64,000 nucleotides of DNA from Tubiluchus corallicola. Its lineage: Eukaryota; Priapulida; Priapulimorpha; Priapulimorphida; Tubiluchidae. The stretch is taken from positions 186,001 through 250,000 of the forward strand of contig JAQGDQ010002387.1 of NCBI GenBank assembly GCA_030141605.1, written 5' to 3'. A model generated the notes under the pieces. It was not told the origin of the DNA. It was given only the letters and a program-made list of their open reading frames with translations, and searched no databases. Positions 49,651-64,000 of this stretch are shown piece by piece (positions within the stretch are counted from its first letter, which is position 1; every line of letters starts with the position of its first letter). Both the position numbers and the translations under genes were made by a program.

Positions 49651-50317
49651 AATCTAACATTTACACAATTGCATTTATTTATCTATTTATTTATTTATTT
49701 ATTTATTATTAACAATTGCGTTTAACAGTAATGCACAAAAAACAATTAAGAAACTAACCAAGTAATAATTACACAGAGAGATGATCTGAAAATTTGAAAT
49801 TAGTTAAAAGATAAATGAGATTCTTTTAAAGCTTGGTAAAACACATCGGCAAAATTGAAAGTTTACATTTCGATGTCAAGATGGACTGAGTCATTCCAAC
49901 TCGGGTATGCTGTTGAATAGAGAATATGTGGGTAATGTTGTAATCTTTCTTATTTTCTTGAATATTTTTGATGAAAGACTGGTTATAGATCTTACCTTGT
50001 GTGGTCATTAGTCTTGTTTGGGAGCGTATGTGCACCTTTTATCCTTATTTTACACTTACTTACATTGATTTTCCTGACTTTATTTCATTGATCTTAATTA
50101 ACCTGGTTTGACTTGCTTACGTTGAATTTGTTGTGACATTTGGAGGCTGCTATCGCTACGTTCTTTCGCCAAAATTACAGGCTTCTGTAATTTAATTTAT
50201 AGTTCAAAAAGTCTGTAGTCTTCTAATGAATTTTTTTTAAACTAACAACAAACTGTTATAATTAAGAATTGGGGTAAATTTCTGCATTTCACGTTATTTA
50301 TTGTTTATCTGAATAAA

Positions 50318-51280
50318 AACTACCGTAAAACGGGGTGAGTTCGCCACTTTTTAAGGGTATTTTTTTACATTTCCTGCCTTAGCAAGAGAATTAGCCAACC
50401 GATTTTCTTAGTTCAAGCTTTATATTGCCCTTCGAATAAAACACTATCGTGGGGTGAATTCGCCGCTAACAATTTAACACTGTTTAATGCCATTCTAGGC
50501 AGCTGAAGTTAACTGGTTGTGATTGGCTGGTTGGGGGTGAGTTCGCCACCCTATGAAAAAATTATAAAAAATGTCTAGTTTTAGTTTTCAAATATAAACT
50601 TCTACGTTGGCAAGGAAGGCTTGAACGTCTTGTGCACTGATCTTATCGCGGTCGCCCTTGATGTTGCCAGCCACTCTGAAAACCAGATTGTTCCTTCGGG
50701 CGAATGATTTGACAAAGTCTATTCCAGGGGTGTTTGCCTTGAATCGTCGTTCCTGGATTCCCTTCGCGTCAAGAACACTCTTAATCAGTAGTCGGAGATC
50801 GATGGCAGTCATTGGGAACCCCCACTCAGCGGCCACTGGGAGTGTACTGGCGATTTCGTGCTCCTCGGCGGCGGAGAACACTGGCTGACTTCCGGTCTTC
50901 TGCGGATGACTTCCGGAGAGTTTGTCAGAAAGGTCTTTCTTGGAACTCCGAATTGCCTCGCCGCTGGGCTGATTGTCCTGTTGGTATTCTTGACGGCATG
51001 TAGGGCAGCTTCCAGAGCTTCTGGGGTATAATTTTGGTATCTATGACCCGGTACAGTGGTGCAGGTGCGTGGCATGTTAAGTAGCCAGAAATAGTAGACA
51101 AATAATATGTAGCGCAGAATGGAATACTTCTAGTGCGAATTGAAAGAAGATAACTGTCGCAAACTGTTTATAATGACGGTGATCATGATATCTGTTCATT
51201 AAATACTGAACAATAGTTACAGCAAACCTACAATGGCCATTATGTAAGGGGTGGCGAACTCACCCCGTTTTACGGTAGTT
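50318..51280 (-). mobile_element. Tigger/pogo-like DNA transposon, internally deleted
   Basis: The outer 30 bases, 50318-50347 and 51251-51280, are perfect inverted repeats (left end contains CCGTAAAACGGGGTGAGTTC). A TA next to CCGTAAAACGG at each end (50321 and 51276) could be the TA target duplication of the Tc1/mariner/pogo superfamily. Two further direct copies of the GGGGTGA(A/G)TTCGCC core lie inside the left end, at about 50453 and 50535. The 963-bp element carries only the N-terminal DNA-binding part of a transposase and lacks room for the DDE domain, so it can move only if supplied in trans, if at all. Confidence 0.85.
50588..51075 (-). pseudogene. Transposase N-terminal remnant (psq-type and CENP-B-type HTH)
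   Basis: The reading starts at ATG 51075 with MPRTCTTVPGHRYQNYTPEA and a pipsqueak-like helix-turn-helix (AARQFGVPRKTF). The frame then shifts at about 50920-50930, after which the second frame continues DKLSGSHPQKTG, VFSAAEEHEIASTLPVAAEW, GFPMTAIDLRLLIK and ARRNNLVFRVAGNI, the CENP-B-type HTH typical of Tigger, pogo and jerky transposases. It stops at about 50588 after VQAFLANVEVYI. A single-base loss explains the shift. No catalytic DDE residues are present. Confidence 0.85.
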
Positions 51281-52227
51281 ATTTATTTATTCACTTGCTA
51301 GTACTATGCTGAAATTGATGGAGCAAAATTAGCCAGGATTTGTACTGAAATATGGTCGAGTAAAAGTACAGCGGCTAGCCGTCTCTGGCGTTGATTAATG
51401 CTCTTTCTCGCCTAGATCTCAATGGTCTTTGTTATTTCAGGTTCACACTGTAAATATTGGATGATCAGTCGAGTGGACAAGGGAAAATCCTTGACCGATC
51501 AATACGTGATTGCCAAACCTAATTGATATCGATTACGCTAATCGATGCTGTGACCGTAGTTGTGTTTGCATCTGCCGATGGCTGTTCCCACTCAAGAAGA
51601 CCTTCAGAAAAAGCGGAGCCCTTTTAGTGGGAAGCCCTTTTATTTATAATGAAGCGAGAAGAGCTGTACACGTTCTTGAAGAACCGCATTTCTTCGGGAA
51701 AAACCGAAACGTGATACAATGTAATGGTGCAAAAATAGAAACCTCTATAAACTCACAAGAAAACACGAGCCAACGCTGCGGCAGCTTAATTAGTTTTATT
51801 GGTGCTAACTCACCTCATTGTGTTGGCGGTAGCGTGATGGATATGAGAGTACGCATGAACATTTTCACGCACCCACCACGGACATGTCGGTAGTGATTAA
51901 CATCAGCTGTGCGGACGTAAGTGGTTTCAGTCCTTCGATGTTGACGTAATTAGCAATAACAGCTTCGTGCTAGATTAGATATTAGTGAGCTTAATCGAGG
52001 AAGGTCTACTAACACATGAGACTTGCTGCAGCCACTAATATACTAAAGACTTATTAGTTTATTATAGTGGCACTTGCGTAGTGAGAACGTAAATTTTTGT
52101 GTCTTTCTTTATGTTGCATGACATAGACAAGTCTGTGGTCACATTTGAAGGTAACAAGACTTGGCCCATTGGTTGACAAAATGCATGATAGTAGTGTAGT
52201 GCTAATCAACTACACACATTGATTCTA
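51281..52227. other. 5' flank of the Kv channel gene
   Basis: No recognisable exon. A + frame open from about 51510 to 51893 begins without ATG and matches nothing I know. No clear TATA box or splice acceptor could be assigned to the channel gene. Confidence 0.35.
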
Positions 52228-53724
52228 ATGGCATTTAATTTTATTCTTGGTAAGCGCCTGGAATCTGTAGCTGAAGGATGCGTTGAACCACGGTACGAAA
52301 AAGAAAAACGAGAAAAGAGCATGGCAGCCGAGAAAAGGAGAGCAGCACAGGAGTGCCTTTTATTGGAGGAGGATGACAGCAGGGCAGATCCATCAAAATC
52401 CTCGCAGCAGTCAGACACAAACAGACAGAGCAGCGATCTGAACAAGAATGGCGTCATCTGTTCAGATCATCCTAACACACGCATAATGATCAACATCAGT
52501 GGTTTAAGGTTCGAGACCCGGGTAAAGACGTTACGTCGGTACCCTGATTCTTTGTTGGGTAATCCAGCCAAACGTTGCAAGTACTTCGACACTTTGAGGA
52601 ACGAGTATTATTTTGACCGACATCGACCTAGCTTTGATGCAATTCTCCATTATTACCAGAGTAAAGGGCGACTGCAGCGACCTGCCAATGTTCCTATGGA
52701 CGTATTCATCAGTGAAATCAAATTTTTCCAATTAGGCGAGAAGGTGCTTGAGCAATACTTGGAAGGAGAAGGCATCGTGAAGGAGAAACCAAGAGCTTTA
52801 CCAAAAAACCCCACTTTGAGGACAATCTGGAAATTGTTTGAGCACCCAGATGCCGGATGGCCATCACGTATTGTGGCAGTTATATCAATATCAGTCATAG
52901 TGTTATCTGTGATCACATTCTGTGTGGAAACGTTACCAGAATTTTCTCAAAATAAAACTGTTTTGTTTCAAAATGCCACAAGAGATGAGATTGGGGCCTT
53001 TCTTTTTAGCGATCCTTTCTTTGTCATTGAGACATTGTGTGTGTGCTGGTTTACATTTGAGTTAATCATGCGTTTTGTGTCGTCGCCAAATAAATTTAAG
53101 TTCTGGAAAAGTTTTATGAATATTATAGATTTGACTGCCATCGTGCCATACTTCATAGGTCTATCAGTGACATACATCAACAAGTCTGGAGATATGGGAT
53201 CGATGAGCTTAGCTGTACTCAGGGTTCTTCGTCTAGTCAGGGTGTTTAGAATATTTAAACTGTCACGACATTACAAAGGTTTGCAAGTCATTGGTCAAAC
53301 TTTACGAGCAAGTATTCCAGAATTAGGATTACTTACTTTCTTTCTCATCATTGGCATGATTCTTTTTGCTAGTGCTGTCTACTTTGCCGAACTCGACAAA
53401 AGTGACTCTCACTTCACTAGTATTCCAGCCGCATTTTGGTGGGTGGTTGTCACCATGACCACAGTTGGATATGGTGACATGTTTCCACAAACAGGTTGGG
53501 GAAAGTTGGTGGGATCTCTCTGTGTGATATCCGGTGTTCTGACAATAGCACTTCCTGTGCCTATCATTGTGTCAAATTTTGATTATTATTACCACCGTCA
53601 TTGTGACACTGAAGCTTATACGACAGAAGAGGAGGATCCTCAAGCTGATGGCGATATAGGTACCAGAATAGATTTGGAAGCAGCTGGTAGCAAAAATGAT
53701 GATTACGATGAAACACATTGCTGA
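52228..53724 (+). CDS. KCNA-like: Shaker/Kv1-type voltage-gated potassium channel alpha subunit, intronless
   Basis: The 498-residue frame starts at the first in-frame ATG, 52228. The T1 tetramerisation domain spans about residues 80-185 ([40 protein letters not shown]). S1-S6 follow: S1 near 215-238 ([20 protein letters not shown]); an S1-S2 loop with two N-glycosylation sequons (NKT, NAT); S4 at about 327-350 with regularly spaced arginines ([15 protein letters not shown]); selectivity filter TVGYGDM at 412-418; S6 with the Kv-specific PVP kink at 443-445. All residues needed for voltage sensing and K+ selectivity are present. Length and T1 type indicate Kv1. The C-terminal tail is short, acidic and ends DETHC, without the usual Kv1 PDZ ligand. 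An N-terminal stretch [10 protein letters not shown] precedes charged residues and could be an inactivation ball. Family members repolarise excitable cells at the plasma membrane. The nearest sequence is non-coding on both sides. Confidence 0.96.
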   Translation: MAFNFILGKRLESVAEGCVEPRYEKEKREKSMAAEKRRAAQECLLLEEDDSRADPSKSSQQSDTNRQSSDLNKNGVICSDHPNTRIMINISGLRFETRVKTLRRYPDSLLGNPAKRCKYFDTLRNEYYFDRHRPSFDAILHYYQSKGRLQRPANVPMDVFISEIKFFQLGEKVLEQYLEGEGIVKEKPRALPKNPTLRTIWKLFEHPDAGWPSRIVAVISISVIVLSVITFCVETLPEFSQNKTVLFQNATRDEIGAFLFSDPFFVIETLCVCWFTFELIMRFVSSPNKFKFWKSFMNIIDLTAIVPYFIGLSVTYINKSGDMGSMSLAVLRVLRLVRVFRIFKLSRHYKGLQVIGQTLRASIPELGLLTFFLIIGMILFASAVYFAELDKSDSHFTSIPAAFWWVVVTMTTVGYGDMFPQTGWGKLVGSLCVISGVLTIALPVPIIVSNFDYYYHRHCDTEAYTTEEEDPQADGDIGTRIDLEAAGSKNDDYDETHC

Positions 53725-56544
<2,820 letters not shown>

Positions 56545-56549
56545 AGTTA

Positions 56550-56615
56550 GATCCGGAATTTGAACGCAAGATCTTTGTCATTCAAAATGCACATGCTTCA
56601 CCGACCAGACAAATG
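56550..56615 (-). repeat. tRNA-derived SINE head or tRNA pseudogene
   Basis: On the minus strand, TGGTCGGTGAAGCATG (from about 56608) resembles a tRNA D-arm/box A, and 29 bases later GTTCAAATTCC (about 56555-56565) fits box B. The acceptor arms do not pair, so it is not a functional tRNA. The flanking 150 bases on the left could be the SINE body. Confidence 0.45.
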
Positions 56616-57000
56616 ATTGACAACTGTCTCACTGAATGTTATTGAGCTGCTTTGTTTAGAAATATTATGCTTATTTTTTAATTTATTTTTTATTTTAAAT
56701 TTGTTTCATACATGTATACATAGCATTGTATAAAAATTAAAAATACTCAACTATACTACAAAATAGCGGTAGAAATAAATAAAATATTTACATATGCATA
56801 CATACACACCCAGACACAAAACATAAAATCACAAGACAGATCACTAAAAATACAATACACAGAGGCATGAAACTCAATAAAACTCACCTTAAAATGGTAA
56901 AAGATGTTGATTTCATAATGCAAAATATAGTTTGTAGTTTGTACCAGTTCGTCCATATAACTGTATTGTGATATGCAGAGTAAACATACAATTTATCAAT

Positions 57001-57120
57001 AATATTATTAGGTATTTCTGCCAGCCCTTATATAAAGAATCCTGTTATTTTTCGTGTAATAATATTATTAGGTATTTCTGCCAGCCCTTATATAAAGAAT
57101 CCTGTTATCTTTCGTGTAAT
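57001..57120 (+). repeat. 60-bp perfect-period tandem duplication
   Basis: 57001-57060 and 57061-57120 differ at one base (ATTT against ATCT near position 49 of the unit). The next bases, AATATCATAG, restart the unit and then diverge. Near-identity means a recent duplication. Confidence 0.97.
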
Positions 57121-57231
57121 AATATCATAGTTTGGCTTAAATAAAACACAAGCCCAGTGATATTTGGTTACTTTCATATGTTAAGTTTGTCCATTACCTT
57201 TCATCAGTACTAAACACTGTATAAACTAGAA

Positions 57232-57315
57232 TGCAAGCACTAACGTGCTTGGATCCAGCACGTCCAATTTGCTCGTTTGATCTTTTTGTAAAGACAAAGT
57301 TAATGGTTTTCACAA
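57232..57315 (+). repeat. Copy of the TTGGATCC-ended repeat
   Basis: GCACTAACGTGCTTGGATCC followed by AGCACGTCC, TTGCTCGTTT and AAGTTAATGGTTTTC matches the left end of 47344-47930 with a few indels. No matching right end was seen. Confidence 0.55.
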
Positions 57316-58879
57316 GAAAGTCGCGGGAAGCATTTAGCACAGCATAGAATATGTTTTCCATACTGTTGGGCAAACTGTTTGTTAGACTCACGGTTAACAG
57401 AATCAGTCGCTTAATTGACTAATAAACGTCTGGTTCGTGCCGCTCCTATTCAAATGTGTATAAAAACTGTCGGCAGTTGATTCAATAACTCCGCATAACT
57501 AGCTCAATTTTTGTAGTTAAAATAAGACACTTGCGATCAAAGAGCGTTTACTACAGCGCGCCTTTGCAAACCATTATTTTCCGTGTTTGTCGTTTCCACT
57601 GCTTCCGCACAGAAAGCCACGTAAACACACGGATACGTACTCTAATAGTCAAACCATTTTTTCTGCGGAGGGACAAGTTCATTTTTATAATGGAGAGACT
57701 CACACGATGTAGAGATTAAACCTGGTTTGACGACAAGTTAATCCCAAATATAGTCACAGAGATTTTACAAAGGAGCTGTACGTCGAAGTGCCTATGATGC
57801 CTATGAAGTCAATAGTGATTTTAGAATATATCTTGTTTTTGTTATTAAGTTAGCGTTCCCGTAAATTTAGATCTGATTTTGCGATTGCATTTTTTAATTC
57901 ATAGTATATATTTACACGCGCTTTTGCAACAATAGATCTACTTTGCCCTGAAAATGTTCTTTCATAGTTATGTTGTTACAATGAAAAAAACTTGTAAGCT
58001 TCAAAACATTGTTACCTATATGATAAAAACCGCTTTTTAATTTTCAGTGAAAACAATCGGTCCATTTGAATTCTACTGGAAAGCACGCTGTAAAATTGCG
58101 ACTTCTCGGTACGCTTCACGACGAAATGCTTGTGATAACTTTTAAAGATATATTTGACAACAACACCACTAGACAATCTAACCAAGCTTTAGGGATTACA
58201 AAGACAAATGCGTGCCATAGGAAATGACATTAAGTCATTTCGCATCAAATAATAAAATACTATAAACAATAACTGGCAATCGGCCTGTGCTTAATTTCCA
58301 ACGTGCTGAAGTATAACTCTACATAACTAATTGGTTTACTTGTCAGATGAATTTAAATTAAATCATATTGTTGATAAGTTCTTAAGGCTTTAAAACCAGT
58401 ATTTATTTCCCAGTATTTATTTCACGAAGCTGTTTGTTGTGTTTGTTTTTCTTTTTTCTTTAGCGTTACTACAGCTATTCTTGTTTCTTGACTATCACTC
58501 ACTCACACTGGGCAAATTTTTATGGTGAAAAAAATCGCAAGTAGCGTATCATGTACACACGGAAACATCTGTTGACGCATGCGCGGTATGCGTGTGTGTC
58601 CAATTCGTGCTTTTTTTTTAGAAAATTAGCTGGATCAAGGGCGTATAGACCATTAAGCAAGGGCAAAGAAAACAAACGAAACTGATCCCTGAAAATCTAG
58701 AACAAACACAAAGCTGCCTGATATTGTTTACAAAAAGAAACATGCAAACGTTGTAAACTAACAACCTGTACCACTGTCTGTATTTCAGTCAAAATATGAA
58801 AAGATAAAACGTATATGCAGCACAGAATTAAATTTTAGAGATGAAAAGGGCTAGTTAGAAGATTATGGATAAAAGCACA

Positions 58880-59290
58880 AAGAGCCAAAGATACTTACCG
58901 GTGCCTATTAAAAGATAAATGATTATTCAGATTTACATCTTTTAAACGGTTTTTAACAAGTTTGCTACCCTGAGCACACAGCAAAGCAGCATCGTCGACA
59001 GACCCAGGGAGTTCATTCCAGATTTAATTATTCTATTTGAAAAACTTTTTTGAAATAACCAAGTTGGCGGTGAGTAGGCTGCAACTTTAAGCGGTGACCC
59101 CAGGTTACATCAGATACAAGTGCTTTGCTAAAAATACATATTTGTCTATAGCACTGTCTCCATTTAATATAGGATATGTTGACCAAACATACATCGTTAG
59201 ATCATACAATGAGATTTGTCAGACTTTACAACGCTCACCAAACGAGATAATGCTACGTACATTTTATATAAAATAAACTAAAGATTGACC
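58880..59290 (-). mobile_element. 3'-terminal coding fragment of a CR1/L2-like LINE
   Basis: The minus strand reads, across frames, VAAYSPPTWLFQKSFSNRII near 59080-59020, then NSLGLS / PGSVDDAALLCAQGSKLVKN, then NRFKDVNLNNHLSF near 58930. This is the typical C terminus of these elements (FSNRIIxxWNxLPxxVVxA...FKxxLxxHL). Upstream frames to about 59290 are too broken to read. It has no RT core. Confidence 0.6.
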
Positions 59291-60158
59291 GATTGATTAA
59301 AGATAAAGACAAATTAAGTTATTTTGTATTTTTGGTAAAATGCACACTCGCAGGTTTTTTTAGTAAACAGGTATACACTAAACATAAATCATTTACTCCG
59401 CCAACCCATTGTACGTCGAATCACATCTGATAATAGCTGACTTTAATCAAATTATGCAATTCAGCTAAACTTTGCCAAAATTTTGATTTTTCAAGGCACT
59501 AGCGTCCTCTCCTCACTGCTACAGTTACTACATGTTTACAGCGTGACAGAGACTACACACTACAAGTTGCTCGCGCCATCTGTTGCAAATAAATAAAATT
59601 TCGCATGGGTGCGATAAGTATAGTACAATCTCTCTTATTGCTACGCACAACATGCATTATTACAGAATTGTACAGTTTTGCAGTTTTGAGTTACTCGCTT
59701 GCGAAGTAATTCTACAGAAAGGTTTGTTTCGCAGTGATGCTGCTATCGTTCTCGATTTTGCATTATCTTTTAATATTGTGACGTCAGAGTTGACCAACTC
59801 CCCACTTCTAAATTTTTACGAAAGAATCGGATTCCATCACATCAGTAAATGGTGTTCTAAATGAGTATTCAGGCAGTTTGGCAGAAAAACTCAATAAGCG
59901 ATTAACACAATGCTTTGCGTTCCAGATTGTTTACATACCACATGTTTATTTGAGCTGATTAAATTTTATCGTTTATTTCTAACGTAATACATAACACAAC
60001 TACAACTAGCATGAAATTATTGCTGAAATAAGCGCCTCAAAATGTCTCTAAATTGTTCATGTTATTCTTCTCTCTTTTTATTTCACTCTTTTCGTCCTTT
60101 TTTGTCGTTCTCATCATTTCTCATCCTCTCTCCTCTCGTTTCTCTCTTCCATCTCTCT

Positions 60159-60162
<4 letters not shown>

Positions 60163-60213
<51 letters not shown>
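60163..60213 (+). repeat. (TC)n microsatellite in a pyrimidine-rich tract
   Basis: About 25 TC units inside 60060-60300, which is nearly all T and C. Long leucine/serine readings here are compositional. Confidence 0.95.
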
Positions 60214-60216
<3 letters not shown>

Positions 60217-60983
60217 CCCACCTCTCTCTCGTTCCCCGTTCTCTGTGTCTTTTCTTATCTCTTTATCTGTTCACTCAACTCGCCTTTTTTCTCTGCTTCA
60301 GATGGGGTCTTGAAAATTAGCTCTTATGAATGCATAGGAGTGAACGTGTGAACGTAATGACAGAAACTTATGCTTTTGTACACACCTCTACAAACTGTTT
60401 TTACCACATCTTGGCCATATTTTATATAAGTTGATTGCCGGTGCAGATGATGAAATCCGATGTTGTTAAAGTCAATAATTTTCAGTTTTAAAAATCTACA
60501 AATTAAAAAGTGGTTGATTATTCGTTTATTTTTCTTTTCTACCAACAGGCACGGGGACGTATCAATAGCTTAAACAATATAAACAATAATTTCAAAATCA
60601 GAATTTTTTCCGTGTAATTAGACTGCGTTGAGCATTTCAGGGTATGTATATTTTTTGCTGGCTGACAAAATTGGCAGATCATATCAATTTGTAAAGTAGC
60701 CGCGATTAAGGGGTTCAAAATCTTGAAACCTATTAACTTAACTTTCTATTAACTTGTGCGACTTTTTTTGGGGAAGATATTTTTCTGGGAAATGGTTTTT
60801 TCATCATTTGATCGGTACCCGAAGAATTTTGTGATTGTCCGAAAATTTTTTGCCGAATTGGGGGGGGGGGGTGAGGGCTGCAGCTCCCTTCCCCTTCACT
60901 GGTTCGTATGCCTGTACCGTGATCTATATGCACTAAAGTGACCCATGCCTTAAGTGAGGTCATCCATATTGAACCAGTTTTAG

Positions 60984-61160
60984 GTGACGTTTAGCATCCA
61001 GAATGCGTATGCTGTTTATCTTTTTTTCAATGCGCCCGTTTATCAGACCTGCGTTATGCATTATTTCTTTCTGCAGCTATTTTCTATTGATTTTTATTCC
61101 GGAACTATTCCGCAGATGGATAACGCATAACGCATTCCGGATGTCTGGTAAACGCCACTT
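60984..61160 (+). mobile_element. MITE copy 2 (CCGGAATGCG family)
   Basis: Same organisation as 33496-33694: left end GTGACGTTTAGCATCCAGAA, CGTTTATCAGACCTGCGTTA, TTTCTGCAG, then GGATAACGCATAACGCATTC and a right end (CTGGTAAACGCCAC) that pairs imperfectly with the left. About 20 bp shorter than copy 1. Confidence 0.75.
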
Positions 61161-61350
61161 TAATGCCATTTGATTATCCGAAGCTCTTTTAAAAATAATT
61201 CTACGTTCCTCCTTGCGAAAGAATGTTAGAATATGCAGGCATAAAAGATTTGTAGGTCTACCATGTCGTCGTGTATAAGAAGACTGAACGGTGTACTACT
61301 GTAAATTAAGATACTTTAGATATTTATTAGTGTCAAAAATACATACAATG

Positions 61351-61438
61351 CAAGAAAAAACAAGGCATACATACAATTTCGATTTTGAAATATACAAGAA
61401 AAAACAAGACACACATACAATTTCGATTTTGAAATATA
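61351..61438 (+). repeat. Two tandem 44-bp units
   Basis: CAAGAAAAAACAAG begins at 61351 and 61395, each followed by CATACAATTTCGATTTTGAA with two or three differences in between. It lies at the 3' side of the minus-strand LINE and may be part of its 3' tail. Confidence 0.8.
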
Positions 61439-61439
61439 A

Positions 61440-64000
61440 TGATACTATATACAAACAAAACAATTACTAATAAAACAAATATTATTAAATCTGCTTGTTA
61501 GTTGTATTAGTTACTTAAATGAAACGTTCAATGATTAGTATTTAAAATAAATTGTCATTCCTTAGGCCTCATTTTCAATGGTATGATTATTACATAGTAT
61601 ATTGTTCTTCATGTCTTAAAAACGCTTTTTCAACATAATCAATAAATGCCTTAATTACTTCCAAATCATTACTTCTCATCAGGAATAAAAATTTATCAGC
61701 ATCGCTCATAAGGAAAAATTCTGGTATAATTACATTGATGCGATTATATAATTTCTTTCTAAAATCATTGTAATATGGGTTTTTATAACAAAGTGTAATT
61801 GGTCTTCGATTTCATTTCTTAAATAGTATGAGCGTATACCATTTCCAGCTGGGATTTTTCAAGGTTTAACGTACCTCCCTCTTTCAATACACAAAGTATG
61901 AGAGCTGATTCTCAGTTTTGTAAATTTTGTTATAGCATATTTGGAATAACCAGAAAGTAAATAGTTTCCTAGTTGATATTGTTTTTTGAAGGTACGATAC
62001 GTTCGCAGTTTGTTTTGTCCATCAGGTTTGTTATTATTATGGATTTCTTCTTCCCAAAACAAAGTATAATCAGTTTTTATGAAGTAGTCGCTTAGGTGAA
62101 AACGTTGTCTGGTTATTCCACACGTGTTCAAAGCTAAATACACATAATGTATACTTAACAAAAGTAGTCCAACAAAAACAGCTAAGTTTCGGTTTTCGTT
62201 ATAAGCAGTGGCGGATTGTATACTTAATTATTTTAATAAAAATGGGGGAAACGGCCACGTTCTGCCCTAGTCGCACATTTGCTTGATTTGTTATCGACAT
62301 TCAAAAGAAATCTGCATAATTTAATATTGGCATCTTCGCTTGGCGCACTATCAAATTTAGTTTGAATAAGCGGAGAATTGGTTTTAATTTTAGTAATGCT
62401 AGGTCCCCATACACAAGAGCCATACAGCATGATAGGTACTACAGTATGTTCAAATAATTTGATAATAGTAAGTGGATTTGAGATGTACTTTTTCATGCAG
62501 TAAAAAGCTTTTAGGCATTTGTCTTTTAGTTTGGTGCAGCTTTGCCTGAAAGCACCGACCACTAAGTATTCAGAGGATTGGACTATTTTCAGCTTATCAG
62601 ACCCATAGGTAAAGTTCAAGTCTTTTAGACTTCTACTTCTGCCTGCTTTGTTAAAAACAATAATTTCTGTCTTTTTAGTGTTAACTTCTAGAGCCCATTC
62701 GCTACAATAATTATTAAGCTTATTTAAGGCATTGTTGCAATCCTGACTGGGAACAAGAAAGTAAGACATATCATCTGCATAGAGAAGACATTTGGTTTCA
62801 AAATTGCCTAGACTGACGGGATCGCATTCATTAGATGTGAAAACTGTTGGTAAGTCATTGATATACAAGGAAAAGAGAACTGAGCTCAACGTACATCCTT
62901 GCTTAACACCTAAGGAGGATGCTATATCTATATACCGCCAGCGATTTTAACGGAGTAATTAGCTTTAGAGTAAATATTTTGCAGAATCTTAAGAAAATAA
63001 CCACCTATATTATTTTATAGCAATTTATAGTACAATCCAATTCGCCAAACTGCGTCAAAGGCTTTGCGCAAATCAACGAAATAACAACAAAGTTTATGAT
63101 TTGGTTTCAAAAATTTATCAATAAGTGTTTTTAATGTAAACATATGGTCACTGGTACGACAGCCTTTTTTAAATCCTATTTAAAATGCAGAATGTTATTA
63201 TTAGGAATTTTCTAACCTGTTATTAAGAATGCTCGCAAATAATTTGCTTAAGCTGCTTGAAATGGCAATTCCGCTATAATTGTTTGGATCTGTTGCATTT
63301 CCACTTTTGTATATTGGGATGATGTGGCTTTGCTTCCACTGGGTAGGATAGCAGGAACCAGAAAAGACCAAATTTATTAATTTACGAAGATAGGGAACCA
63401 TAACTTCGCTTGAAGCATTTCCTTTATTAACCGTCTGTACCAGCAGTTTTGTTATTAAAACTGTTTAATGACAATCAGGATTTCCGTATCAGTCATTCTA
63501 TAATCTAACTGAGAAAAAGAAGTGTAATTTTCTTCAATATACTCTGACAATTTTTTAGTTTTTCTCCAATGGCTGTCATTACTATTCAATGAACTTCGAA
63601 AATGTTCTACCCAAACTATTGGGTCAATGTCATCGCCCTTGTTTAAGGTTTTTTTCTGGGTTCTGATTATCTTTCAAGTGTTTGATTAGGTTCCAAAAGA
63701 CCTTCGGATTTTTAGTTTCCAGTTCAGTTAGTTGTTTCATAACACGGGCTTGATATTCCCTGTGTGCTTGCTGCTTGATCTTTTTATAATACCTCTGTTC
63801 TTTAAAGTACAGTTCTCGTAAGTTTCTATTATAAGGGGCGCTTTGCAATTTAAAATGCAAGTATTTTAGTCGGTTGTGGGCTGCTTTCCATTGACTGTTA
63901 AACCATTTCTTATCTGGCCAGTGTTTTTGCTGGGCTACGCGTTTATTATTATTTAGAGTATTTCGTTCTTTAATTATCTTAGATGCAGCTATAAAGCAAA
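61440..64000 (-). mobile_element. Broken non-LTR retrotransposon (LINE), runs off the right edge
   Basis: On the minus strand the ORF2-like protein can be followed from the EN-RT linker (about 63860-63630, ELETKNPKVFWNLIKHLKDN), through RT fingers (63401-63201, QWKQSHIIPIYKSG, NNYSGIAISSSLSKLFASIL), motif A (FVDLRKAFDAVWR near 63090-63040), motif B (LGVKQGCTLSSVLFSLYIND, about 62920-62850), the catalytic YADD (62770-62781), thumb, and a C-terminal region with KLRTYRTFKKQYQLGNYLLS and LRISSHTLCIERGRYVKP (62030-61860), ending near 61600. Stops (for example after YYKLL near 63017) and frame changes separate the blocks, so it is inactive. It differs from the fragments at 4600-5745 and 20190-20620 and belongs to another family. 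The endonuclease lies beyond the window. Confidence 0.88.

Noticed and set aside
51510-51893. Open + frame of 127 codons upstream of the Kv gene
   Set aside because: It starts at TTG with no early ATG, has no recognisable domain, and no splice sites tie it to the channel. It could be 5' UTR or chance.

Overview
The window looks like nuclear DNA of an invertebrate animal. It is AT-rich, genes are split by GT-AG introns, simple-sequence arrays are abundant, and several LINE fragments and DNA-transposon relics are present. Three protein-coding loci can be supported, all on the + strand. I cannot name the phylum from the sequence.

Layout. (1) 3-11712: an LRRFIP1/2-family gene (leucine-rich repeat flightless-interacting protein). 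It enters from beyond the left edge with an 838-codon acidic exon and continues through ten small exons coding the conserved AEQRLAAKRAAR motif and the coiled coils. Its introns hold an antisense LINE relic, a nested pair of terminal-inverted-repeat elements, and tandem copies of the 3' end of one coding exon. A long putative 3' UTR follows. (2) 16130-17550: a decayed run of EGF-like units with stops and frame changes. It is followed at 19272-22446 by four phase-compatible exons of a single-pass membrane protein with an acidic cytosolic tail and two PPxY motifs. Its introns contain a LINE fragment, half of a dispersed repeat pair and a perfect 250-bp (TTATA)n array. (3) 22447-50317: about 28 kb with no gene I can support, containing minisatellites, a 5S-rRNA-derived SINE-like stretch, a MITE, an LTR-like block and microsatellites. 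(4) 50318-51280: a Tigger/pogo-like element with 30-bp perfect inverted ends and a frameshifted, DDE-less transposase remnant. (5) 52228-53724: an intact, uninterrupted Shaker (Kv1)-type potassium channel of 498 residues. (6) 53725-64000: intergenic DNA with a 60-bp tandem duplication, a tRNA-derived SINE-like stretch, a LINE tail, a second copy of the 33.5-kb MITE, and a large broken LINE on the minus strand running off the right edge.

The three genes show no sign of acting together. One probably serves cytoskeletal or signalling scaffolding, one is a membrane protein likely bound by WW-domain ubiquitin ligases, and one controls membrane excitability. I found no obviously new molecular system. 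The most unusual items are the giant acidic LRRFIP exon with an in-frame intronic stop and poly(A) signal, the repeated exon end with donor site, the EGF relic upstream of intact membrane-protein exons, and the subterminal motif copies in the Tigger-like element.
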